Assembly (NCBI RefSeq): GCF_013106755.1
Contig: NZ_WHPF01000017.1
Span: forward strand, 31,835 to 95,834
Length of the DNA stretch: 64,000 bases
Origin: Limnovirga soli
Lineage (GTDB): Bacteria; Bacteroidota; Bacteroidia; Chitinophagales; Chitinophagaceae
Reading direction: 5' to 3'
The position numbers were made by a program, and so were the translations under genes. The notes beneath the pieces were generated by a model, which was given only the letters and a program-made list of their open reading frames with translations, was not told the DNA's origin and searched no databases. Positions within the stretch are counted from its first letter, which is position 1, and each line of letters starts with the position of its first letter. Below, one piece after another: positions 27,058 to 34,605 of this stretch.

Positions 27058-29002
27058 GTGCTTGTAATGATTTTTTAAGTTGAACGCTAAAATGATTCAG
27101 AGATGGAAATCGATAAGGGATTAAATATTCGTTTTCAGAAATTTCTGGGTTCGTATTGCTATTTCTAATTTCAAATCCAATTTTACGCAATTCATAAAAA
27201 CATGTTAGTAAATTACTTTTACTGATATCATAGCTTGTCGCAAATTGATTTATGTTTTTAATCTGTCCGATTGAATTGTCGGCAAGGATGAGTTCAAGCA
27301 CTTTCCAAACATTCCCCGTAATTTCGTTTTCAGCTTTTGTAAATGAAAATACAATATCATTTGAGTATTGGTAATAACCGAAAAGCTGAATTAAGTCAGC
27401 TTTAATATGATTCTCTGCTAATGCTTGCTCAAACACTTTCCAAAGAACAGTATAGTCGGTTAAAATGCTACTATTTGAAATTAATTGAACTTCATTGACT
27501 GAAAGAAATAAAGGTGAATTCTTAATTTTTCTTAATTCAATTCTATAAAGCTCCTTTGCATTTTCATTTCTGTTCAGTTCAAAATTCCACTTTTTATTTG
27601 CTGCTTTAAACCTTACTTCGACTTCTGATTTCGGGTTGCTTTTTATTTTGAAGTTATTTGTCAACTCAACTTTATAAATTTTATTTACAATTTCTTTTTT
27701 GGGATTCTCTTTCCGGCTGTCTATTGCAGCAGCTGCTTTCTGAAAATAGTGGTCTGTTTTTTCACTTTTCAATTTTCTGAAGGAAAGCTTTTCAACTTCT
27801 TCTAAGTAGTTAAACTCAAATGGTAAATTAACATTGAAAAACTGATTCAGAACACTCAACGCTAACATTCTTGCAAATTGTGGTGGAACTGAATTTCCGA
27901 TTTGTTTACTAGCAATAGCTCTATTACCAAGTATTTTGTAGTCATCAGGAAATGTTTGTAGCCGTTTCAATTCTTCAATTGTGAAATGCCTGTTCTCCCA
28001 ATGAAAAGGTCCAGTATATTGCCCCCCTGAAGCTTTTAAAGTTCTTATTGGCTTTATCGGGTCAGCTTTGTAAAGAAAGTCAGAGAACTTTGACCGCCAT
28101 GCAAAGATTGGGTTTGGATGACCCATTTTTTCAGTGAAGAAACTGTAATTCAGTCCAGTGGGAACTTCCTCAAGTAAATGTCCGAACCTACCATTGATTA
28201 AAGGAAGTTTGTCGTTGTCAGGCTTGTCAACATTTAAGATTGCTTGATGTGCGGAGTAGTGAGGAAACTCGTCATGCGAATCTGGACCATGTGTTGGTTT
28301 TGGAAATTTGAAAAGATTTCCTTTTGAACCTACGAGAATAATTCTTTCACGATGTTGGGGTACTCCATAGTCCGCTGCATCCAAAATACGATATGAAATG
28401 TTGTAACCAATTTCTTTAAATGCTGCTACAATCTTTTTTATAGATTCCCCTTTTTCTGCTCCAAGCAATCCGTAGACATTTTCAAAAAGAAACCCTTTAG
28501 GTTTTAGTTTTTCTAAAACTCTTACATACTCTTCAAATAAATTTCCTCTATTATCTTTTGTTCCTGCTACTCCTGCTGCTCTTCGTCCTGCTGCTGAAAA
28601 AGATTGGCAAGGGGGCCCTCCAATAATAAAATCAATAGGAGTAGCGATATTTGGTTCGTATTGTCTAATATCCTTGCATGTAATATTTGCATCAGCAAAA
28701 TATTTTCCTATCATTTGGTTGTGCATCATTGTTTGCACAAACTTTTCTTCAAGTTCTACTGATTCAACTAAAGAAAAACCCGTGTCGGAAAAGCCAATGT
28801 CAAGACCACCTGCACCTGAAAACAAAGCAACAATGTTGATTGATTTATCAAGATTTTTTGTTGCCCATTTTTTGATTGCTTTTCCAAAGTCGTCTGGTGA
28901 CAAGCTTTCCTCGTCGGAAATTTTCGAGCAAATTTCTTTGTAGCTGTTTTTGTTAACTTTCGTGTCAAAAAAACTTAGTTGATTTATTTCTTCTTCCCTC
29001 AT
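27050..29002 (-). CDS. DNA (cytosine-5-)-methyltransferase
   Basis: 650 residues. All C5-methyltransferase motifs are present in order: FSGAGGLDIGF (SAM binding, motif I), GGPPCQSFSAAGRR (motif IV, catalytic Cys), FENVYGLL (VI), YGVPQHRERIILVG (VIII), then the target-recognition region and ELKRLQTFPDDY / KQIGNSVPP (IX-X). The core ends near residue 375; about 270 further residues, ending in a probable winged-helix region, are an extra extension not found in minimal enzymes. The start overlaps the controller stop by four bases (ATGA). Confidence 0.95.
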   Translation of the reverse strand: MREEEINQLSFFDTKVNKNSYKEICSKISDEESLSPDDFGKAIKKWATKNLDKSINIVALFSGAGGLDIGFSDTGFSLVESVELEEKFVQTMMHNQMIGKYFADANITCKDIRQYEPNIATPIDFIIGGPPCQSFSAAGRRAAGVAGTKDNRGNLFEEYVRVLEKLKPKGFLFENVYGLLGAEKGESIKKIVAAFKEIGYNISYRILDAADYGVPQHRERIILVGSKGNLFKFPKPTHGPDSHDEFPHYSAHQAILNVDKPDNDKLPLINGRFGHLLEEVPTGLNYSFFTEKMGHPNPIFAWRSKFSDFLYKADPIKPIRTLKASGGQYTGPFHWENRHFTIEELKRLQTFPDDYKILGNRAIASKQIGNSVPPQFARMLALSVLNQFFNVNLPFEFNYLEEVEKLSFRKLKSEKTDHYFQKAAAAIDSRKENPKKEIVNKIYKVELTNNFKIKSNPKSEVEVRFKAANKKWNFELNRNENAKELYRIELRKIKNSPLFLSVNEVQLISNSSILTDYTVLWKVFEQALAENHIKADLIQLFGYYQYSNDIVFSFTKAENEITGNVWKVLELILADNSIGQIKNINQFATSYDISKSNLLTCFYELRKIGFEIRNSNTNPEISENEYLIPYRFPSLNHFSVQLKKSLQAHG

Positions 29003-29325
29003 TTTTTATATTTGGTTTTGTAATATTCAACTTTTGCTTCTGCAACTTTTAAAGTGTCAAGGTCGGCTTCTTCTTCAATCATTTTGTAAGCGAATTGGTC
29101 GCTTAAAAATTCTTTCACAAGTTGCCTTTCACTTACCTTGAAGAATAAAGCCATTTGTTTTATTTGTTCTTTTGTTGCTTGTCTTTCGTTACGTTCAATC
29201 TTTGCTAAGAGTGAAGTGTCGATTCCAATTTCGCTTGCAACTTCTCTCAAGGAAAGTTCCGCCTCCTCACGAAGAACTCTAAGCTTTTCTCCCAATGTCG
29301 TTACGCTAATTTTATTCGTCGCCAT
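28999..29325 (-). CDS. Restriction-modification controller-like HTH regulator (XRE family)
   Basis: 108 residues with an N-terminal XRE/Cro helix-turn-helix (LGEKLRVLREEAELSLREVASEIGIDTSLLAKIERNERQATKEQIKQMA) and a C-terminal charged helix. It is the first gene of the operon, overlapping the methyltransferase by four bases. Two 17-bp palindromes flank its -7 box (29328-29344 and 29367-29383), as for C-protein autoregulation. It is therefore probably the timing regulator that lets methylation precede restriction. Confidence 0.85.
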   Translation of the reverse strand: MATNKISVTTLGEKLRVLREEAELSLREVASEIGIDTSLLAKIERNERQATKEQIKQMALFFKVSERQLVKEFLSDQFAYKMIEEEADLDTLKVAEAKVEYYKTKYKK

Positions 29326-29327
29326 CT

Positions 29328-29344
29328 TGGACTAATTTTGTACA
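29328..29344. promoter_or_regulatory. Operator O2 (imperfect) of the R-M operon
   Basis: TGGACTA-ATT-TTGTACA, an imperfect copy of the perfect site at 29367. It covers the predicted transcription start and lies only three bases before the start codon. Confidence 0.6.
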
Positions 29345-29374
29345 AAGCTAAATAACTATTTTTTAATGGACAAA
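29343..29374 (-). promoter_or_regulatory. Promoter of the C-M-R operon
   Basis: Minus strand: TTTG (29371-29374), exactly 20 bases, then TAGCTTTG (29343-29350), a full match to TAnnTTTG. The -33 box is inside operator O1 and the -7 box touches O2. The leader would be only about ten bases. Confidence 0.75.
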
Positions 29375-29383
29375 TATTGTCCA
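29367..29383. promoter_or_regulatory. Operator O1 (perfect palindrome) of the R-M operon
   Basis: TGGACAA-ATA-TTGTCCA, arms of seven bases that match perfectly, overlapping the -33 box. Centre-to-centre distance to O2 is 39 bases. Confidence 0.7.
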
Positions 29384-29486
29384 CGAAAGTTTTCAACATG
29401 ATGTGACTTCAAAATAATGAGTAGAGTTGGCGTAGAATTGGATGCTTGGTTATGGAAACGGGTCGCTAATTGAGTTGTAGATAACT

Positions 29487-29518
29487 CAAAAATAGACGAA
29501 CTAAAAGCTTTTCCGAAA
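29487..29518 (-). promoter_or_regulatory. Conserved-spacer promoter block D
   Basis: Minus strand: TTTC (weak -33), 20-base spacer ending AGTTCGTC, then a perfect TATTTTTG (29487-29494). It is 160 bases upstream of the controller gene and could be a second, constitutive promoter for the R-M operon. Confidence 0.55.
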
Positions 29519-29523
29519 AAATG

Positions 29524-29850
29524 TTATTGATAATCAATACTTTTATTGTGCGTTTTTTCAACTAGATAGTGCCTCAATTTTTTTTTACCATTAATATTCC
29601 CTTTCTTCCATAAGTCATCAAAAGGGCTTGTAATATTTACCAATTGCATTTTAGCCACATGCAAATACATTTCTGTGGTAATAATGCTAAAATGGCCCAA
29701 CATGTCATGTATGTAAATAACAGAAATACCTTTTTCCAACAAATAAATCGCAAAAAAATTGCGTAATGCATGAAAACTTACTTCTTTTCTAATCCCAGCT
29801 TTTTCCTATGATTTTTAACTTTTTGGGATAAAGCCATTTGTCAATTTTTC
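29524..29850 (-). pseudogene. Tyrosine recombinase/integrase, C-terminal remnant with frameshift
   Basis: The minus strand encodes KAGIRKEVSFHALRNFFAIY then LLEKGISVIYIHDMLGHFSI and EMYLHVA, the HxLR ... LGH ... Y end of tyrosine recombinases, with the nucleophile tyrosine kept. The preceding DKWLYPKKLKIIGK is in another frame with a stop between, so a frameshift has broken it, and nothing of the N-terminal half is left. It lies next to the R-M operon and probably marks the edge of an old insertion. Confidence 0.8.
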
Positions 29851-30338
29851 CCAATTCATTTCCAGTCAGCTAAAGCTGACGGCAATAAATTTTATTTCCG
29901 GATAGAAATTAATTGAGGCAATATTTCTTCATTTATCAATTTTTAGTTTTAGTCAAAATATGCATCAGTTATCATTGCATTTGGCTTTTGCAAACTGAGT
30001 AAAAAATTAGAATTGCATTGGCTTTAGCCAAAATAAAGTCCTCCGCCGCTATTTGTCCCTTTGCCAACACCCCCCAATTCCATCCCTGCCTTGCTAAAAG
30101 CCCATGGCACCATCCAACCGTACAAGTGTGCGACGCAAGCGGCGATGCCATTGGTAGGATAGCTGGGGTCAACATACCTACTACGAAACACAAACCAGCC
30201 TGCATTTTGAAGGGGGTATTTTTAAAATTAATTTTATTTTGAATGCTTATACCCCGAATTATTGTCTAAATGATATTTATTTGCACTTGGTACCTTTTTC
30301 TATAGCGAGCAATAACCATTTAAACAGCCATCTTTATT
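29851..30338. other. Gene-free stretch with family 1 copy 7
   Basis: About 490 bases with no recognised gene. 30104-30173 is a plus-sense family 1 copy (core ACAAGTGTGCGACGCAAG, then CGGCGATGCC). Short unrelated open frames across it are translations of the repeat. Confidence 0.6.
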
Positions 30339-31523
30339 ATGCCAGCATTTGTTGCCTCTGAAGACTTCAGCATTCCGGAAGTACTTAATGCATATAGGTT
30401 GCCCTCCACTGTAATTACAAGATCGCCAGGCCGTATTAACCTGATTGGCGAACATACTGACTATAATAATGGCTATGTTTTACCTGCTGCAATTGATAAA
30501 GCGGCTTATATTGCCCTAACACCCCGTACCGATAAAGCCATTCACCTGTTTTCTATTGATTTAAATGATAGCTATACCACCCATATAGATAATATTGAAA
30601 AATCTACCAAGGCCTCCTGGCCCAATTATATGCTGGGTATTGTACTGCAATTTAAAAATGCCGGTGTGGTAATGGGTGGTTTTGATGCTGCTTTAACGGC
30701 TGATATTCCTATTGGGGCTGGTTTGTCTTCTTCAGCCGCAGTAGAATGTGCCATGGGTATGGCGTTGGATAAACATTTTAAAGTAGGGTTAGATAAGTTA
30801 ACACTGGTTAAAATGGCCCAAAAAGCCGAGCATGAATTTGCCGGTGTACAATGTGGCATTATGGATCAGTTTGCCAGTGTATTTGGCAAAAGAAACCATG
30901 TTATAAAACTGGATTGCCGCTCCCTGGAATATGTATACGAACCTTTTGCCATGGATGGCATTAAAATAGTATTGCTGGATACACAGGTAAAACACTCGCT
31001 GGGTTCTTCGGCTTATAACGAACGCCGACTGCAATGCGAACAAGGTGTAGCCTGGATGCAGGAACATGAACCACAGGTGAAAAGCTTAAGGGATGCAACA
31101 TTAGCCATGTTGGATGCCCATGTTTTACCCAAAGATGCATTGGTGTACCAACGTTGTAAATATGTGGTCGAGGAAAATGAGCGACTGTTAAATGCCTGTC
31201 AGGACCTTGAAGCTATGAATATGCAGGCTTTTGGCCAGCGTATGTTTGAAACTCACGAAGGATTGAGTAAATTATATGAAGTAAGCTGCCCTGAGCTTGA
31301 CTTTTTGGTAAATGTCGTAAAAGATAACCCGGCCGTAATTGGTGCCCGTATGATGGGTGCCGGTTTTGGTGGTTGCACCATTAACCTGGTGGCCGAAGAT
31401 GCAGTGGATGCATTAATTGCCAATACCACTATTGCTTACAAGAATACCATGCAGCAACAGTTAAAAGCCTATATCGCAAAAATTGAAACTGGCACTTCGG
31501 TACTAAGTTGCCAAGGATTGTAA
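30339..31523 (+). CDS. galK: Galactokinase
   Basis: Phosphorylates alpha-D-galactose with ATP to galactose-1-phosphate, the entry step of the Leloir pathway. 394 residues with the three GHMP-kinase motifs: GRINLIGEHTDYNNGYVLPAA near residue 32, the ATP loop PIGAGLSSSAAVE near residue 126, and GARMMGAGFGGCTINLV near residue 337. Full length. No galT or galE lies next to it. Confidence 0.96.
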   Translation: MPAFVASEDFSIPEVLNAYRLPSTVITRSPGRINLIGEHTDYNNGYVLPAAIDKAAYIALTPRTDKAIHLFSIDLNDSYTTHIDNIEKSTKASWPNYMLGIVLQFKNAGVVMGGFDAALTADIPIGAGLSSSAAVECAMGMALDKHFKVGLDKLTLVKMAQKAEHEFAGVQCGIMDQFASVFGKRNHVIKLDCRSLEYVYEPFAMDGIKIVLLDTQVKHSLGSSAYNERRLQCEQGVAWMQEHEPQVKSLRDATLAMLDAHVLPKDALVYQRCKYVVEENERLLNACQDLEAMNMQAFGQRMFETHEGLSKLYEVSCPELDFLVNVVKDNPAVIGARMMGAGFGGCTINLVAEDAVDALIANTTIAYKNTMQQQLKAYIAKIETGTSVLSCQGL

Positions 31524-31579
31524 TTGGTACGGCGGTATGGTACGGTAAAAATTAATACAAATCTACAAAACATACCCTA

Positions 31580-31807
31580 TTATCGGCCGGATGGTGGTTT
31601 GTATAAACTACAAAAGTACTCATTGCCTAACTGGTATACATTGGCTGATCTAAATCCTCCATCATAGTTACGGTAAACAAAAGCCTTGTGTTTATTGAGG
31701 ATTTTATTACGCTCTTTTACTTCCACGCCGGTTAAACCTAGTTTACTGATAAGCAGGCGCATTGGTTTTGCACGGGCAACGATTTCTGCTTTTTCTGAAT
31801 CTGTCAT
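31580..31807 (-). CDS. Small hypothetical protein
   Basis: 75 residues, hydrophilic, from MTDSEKAEIVARAKPMRLL to the end. Composition and codon use are protein-like and the frame is free of other features, but I recognise no family. Probably cytoplasmic. It ends close to galK in convergent orientation. Confidence 0.45.
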   Translation of the reverse strand: MTDSEKAEIVARAKPMRLLISKLGLTGVEVKERNKILNKHKAFVYRNYDGGFRSANVYQLGNEYFCSLYKPPSGR

Positions 31808-31848
31808 ATAGAATTAGAATTGGATTTAATGCAATCTTATCAGAAAAA

Positions 31849-32046
31849 TTATTGTGCTAATTTAAGTAAGTCTTCCTGAAAAACGGCAGTTTGTTGTTTT
31901 TTGCCATCATACCAAACACATTCATATCTGTCTGGTATTGATTCATTGATGCCGGCACTTCTTTTAAAAGCATTTCCTTTTACTGTCATTGTATGACTTC
32001 CGGTTTTTAAGGTAATCACATCTCCCGTTTTAAACTTATTCGCCAT
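31849..32046 (-). CDS. DUF2158-like small protein
   Basis: 65 residues from the ATG at 32046 (MANKFKTGDVITLKTGSHTMTV); an upstream ATG at 32100 would add an unrelated hydrophobic leader. The pattern 'F..GDVVxLKSGSPxMTV ... YxCxWYDGKK.....F.EDxL' is that of the short DUF2158 (YodC-like) proteins of unknown function, here VWYDGKKQQTAVFQEDLLKL. Confidence 0.7.
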   Translation of the reverse strand: MANKFKTGDVITLKTGSHTMTVKGNAFKRSAGINESIPDRYECVWYDGKKQQTAVFQEDLLKLAQ

Positions 32047-32286
32047 ACTTAAGAATATAATTATATCTGATAAAGTTGGGAAAGATACAGAAAAATACAA
32101 TAATAATCAGGTTCGGGTATAGAATATTTCACAATACGTTTTTGCGTTGTAAAAATGCCTTTTGCCACATTGTTTCAAAAGAATTGGCAATGAATAAAAT
32201 GACCTGTCAAACAAGGGATAAATCTTCTTTATCTTAGTAGCCATAAAGCCATGGTTGCTCTAATTATATAGTACATTCCTGCTGTT

Positions 32287-33492
32287 TTATACCCTTTCTA
32301 AAATAACGGCATACCCTTGTCCCACCCCAATACACATAGTTGCCAAAGCATATTTTTTTTGCTGTTGCTGTAATTCCAGTGCAGCCGTATAAATTAGGCG
32401 GGCACCCGTCATTCCCAAAGGATGGCCAAGTGCAATAGCACCACCATTGGGATTAATTCTGTTATCATCATCTGCCAGTTCAAATGCCCTGATGCATGCC
32501 AGCGACTGCGCCGCAAACGCTTCGTTTAATTCAATAATATCCATATCATCCAAGGTAAGTGCGGCTTTTGCAAGCGCTTTTTGTGTGCCTGTAACCGGCC
32601 CAATACCCATTATTCTTGGTTCTACACCCACCACCGCCGATGATACAATTCTTGCCAGAGGCTTAAGCTGATAATCATGTAAAGCCTGTTCAGATGCTAT
32701 ATAAACAGCAGCTGCACCATCGTTAAGGCCAGAGGAGTTGCCGGCTGTAACAGTGCCATTTTCTTTTTTAAATGCAGCTTTTAACTGAGCCAGTTGTTGC
32801 ACATTGGTGGCAGGTTTTATAAACTCATCCTGCACAAACAGGCTTTTTTCTGATTTGCTTTTTAAAATTTCTACAGGAGTAATTTCCATGGCAAATCTGC
32901 CAGCGGCCTGTGCGGCAGCGGCTTTCATCTGGCTGTTAAAGGCAAATTGGTCCTGATCTGTACGGCTGATATTATACATCTCAGCCAAGTTTTCTGCAGT
33001 TACACCCATGGCATCGGTGCCATACAGGCTATGCATTAATGGATTTACAAAACGCCAGCCAAAGCTACTGTCGAACAGTTGTGTATCGTTACCAAATGCC
33101 TTACTGGCTTTTGACATTACCCAGGGCCCTCGGGTCATGTTTTCTACACCACCGGCCATAATAATATCAGCATCATTACATTGTATAGCCCTTGCCGCCT
33201 GTATTACTGCCGACATACCCGATGCGCATAAACGGTTTACCGTTTCGCCGGGCACGGTGTAGGGCAAGCCAGCCAGCAGCAACGACATGCGTGCCACATT
33301 GCGGTTATCGTCGCCGGCCTGGTTTACACAGCCCAGTATTACATCGTCTATTTTATCTAATGGAATATTGGGTTGTTTGGCAGCCAGTTGCTGAATGGCC
33401 AATGCCGCCAAATCATCGGCCCTAACGGTAGATAAACTGCCGCCAAAACTGCCAATTGCTGTTCTTATTCCATCTACAATATATGCCTGCAT
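32287..33492 (-). CDS. pcaF: Acyl-CoA thiolase, 3-oxoadipyl-CoA thiolase-like
   Basis: 401 residues of the thiolase family: nucleophile in VNRLCASGMSAVIQAARAI near residue 90, NEAFAAQSLAC, the His motif GGAIALGHPLGMTGARL near residue 353, and the second Cys in MCIGVGQGYAVI. The start (QAYIVDGIRTAIGSFGGSLSTVRADDLAA) looks most like PcaF, which splits 3-oxoadipyl-CoA to succinyl-CoA and acetyl-CoA, but other degradative thiolases are close and no other pca or paa genes are near. Thiolase certain, pcaF likely. Confidence 0.85.
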   Translation of the reverse strand: MQAYIVDGIRTAIGSFGGSLSTVRADDLAALAIQQLAAKQPNIPLDKIDDVILGCVNQAGDDNRNVARMSLLLAGLPYTVPGETVNRLCASGMSAVIQAARAIQCNDADIIMAGGVENMTRGPWVMSKASKAFGNDTQLFDSSFGWRFVNPLMHSLYGTDAMGVTAENLAEMYNISRTDQDQFAFNSQMKAAAAQAAGRFAMEITPVEILKSKSEKSLFVQDEFIKPATNVQQLAQLKAAFKKENGTVTAGNSSGLNDGAAAVYIASEQALHDYQLKPLARIVSSAVVGVEPRIMGIGPVTGTQKALAKAALTLDDMDIIELNEAFAAQSLACIRAFELADDDNRINPNGGAIALGHPLGMTGARLIYTAALELQQQQKKYALATMCIGVGQGYAVILERV

Positions 33493-33833
33493 AACTTGTG
33501 TTTATTTATCTGCTGCATAGCATTAGCAACCGTACAAGAGTGCGACGCAAGTGTTGCTGCTACTTGTACCTGGGCTGGGCCCATAATGGCTGCTAAAATT
33601 ACAGTTACTGCAAATGTAGCTTTTGTTTTTACTTAATTAAGGTTACACAATAGCATGTAAATACAATTTGTTAGCCCGGCTGTTGAATACAGATTTGGCT
33701 TTACTTGCGTCGCACTCTTGTACGGCAGAATAGATTGCTACAAATTAATGCGATTGTTTTACTCCGATACAAATACCCTGTAAATGGTATTGCCATAGAA
33801 TGCTAAACAATGTTCTTTTATAAAAAATAATTT
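33493..33833. other. Gap with an inverted pair of family 1 repeats (copies 8 and 9)
   Basis: Copy 8 (33511-33588, plus) has the full head CTGCATAGCATTAGCAACCG and core; copy 9 (33668-33738, minus) has core and the tail GTAAAGCC ... GCCGGGCTAACAAA. They face each other about 80 bases apart in a 341-base gap between divergent genes. Confidence 0.85.
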
Positions 33834-34514
33834 ATGAGAAAATTGTTGATGTTTTTATTGGTGTTATGTGCAGCAAATATTGCCCGGGCACAGGTTAGCG
33901 CTGCAACTTTTAGGTTATTGGGTGGTTTTTCTATGCCTAAATATACCTATGCATTAAACGGAACATCTGATTCCCGGGATGCTTATCCGGGATTTTCTGG
34001 TGCCCTGATGTTATCCGTATATTCTGATGAGCCCGGTGCTAACAACACTATGAGCCTGGGTGTTCATTTGGCTATGAATTATACACAAAAGGGAGCTATT
34101 AATAAAAATCTATCTGGCCAGGGCCAATTACAAGCCGATAACAGAATTACTTATTTACAAGGAGATGCATTGGCCAGTATTGGCTTTGGTAAAAACAGAA
34201 GAAAAGGCAGCTTTGTTGATTTTTGTGTTGGACCTTATTTAGCCTACGCATTAAATGGCGAGCAACAGCTGAAGTTAACGAATGGCACAAGTACCAATAC
34301 CAGGTTTAATTTTGGTACATCCACCTCAGATGATTTTATTCAGTTTGACCTGGGTCTGAAAACCGGGCTGATGTGTACACTTTCATCACGCTTTACCGTT
34401 GCGGCCATGTACGAATATGGCATAAGCGATATTGCCCCACAGGAAGCGCTAAAAATTCAGAACCGGAATTTTTTAATAAGTGCCGGTATAAATTTTGGCT
34501 ATAAAAAAAGATAA
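33834..34514 (+). CDS. Outer-membrane beta-barrel protein (PorT/OmpX-like)
   Basis: 226 residues with a signal peptide (MRKLLMFLLVLCAANIARAQ), then alternating hydrophobic/polar strands with aromatic ends and a final strand (LISAGINFGYKKR). This is the pattern of the 8-10-stranded 'outer membrane beta-barrel' proteins common in Bacteroidota. No specific ligand can be read. A two-way terminator separates it from the convergent TonB receptor. Confidence 0.75.
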   Translation: MRKLLMFLLVLCAANIARAQVSAATFRLLGGFSMPKYTYALNGTSDSRDAYPGFSGALMLSVYSDEPGANNTMSLGVHLAMNYTQKGAINKNLSGQGQLQADNRITYLQGDALASIGFGKNRRKGSFVDFCVGPYLAYALNGEQQLKLTNGTSTNTRFNFGTSTSDDFIQFDLGLKTGLMCTLSSRFTVAAMYEYGISDIAPQEALKIQNRNFLISAGINFGYKKR

Positions 34515-34557
34515 ACGCTCTTTAAAATTTATAAAGCCGCAAACAAAATAATAGATA

Positions 34558-34591
34558 CAAAAAAGGCCGCAATGAAAATTGCGGCCTTTTT
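34558..34591. terminator. Bidirectional terminator
   Basis: A perfect 13-bp stem AAAAGGCCGCAAT / ATTGCGGCCTTTT with A run on one side and T run on the other, between the convergent barrel and TonB-receptor genes. Confidence 0.93.
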
Positions 34592-34605
34592 AATGTGTTT
34601 ATATG

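Noticed and set aside
30018..30242. A 74-codon plus-strand frame before galK
   Set aside because: Translation of repeat copy 7 and flanks; no start context and no relatives expected.
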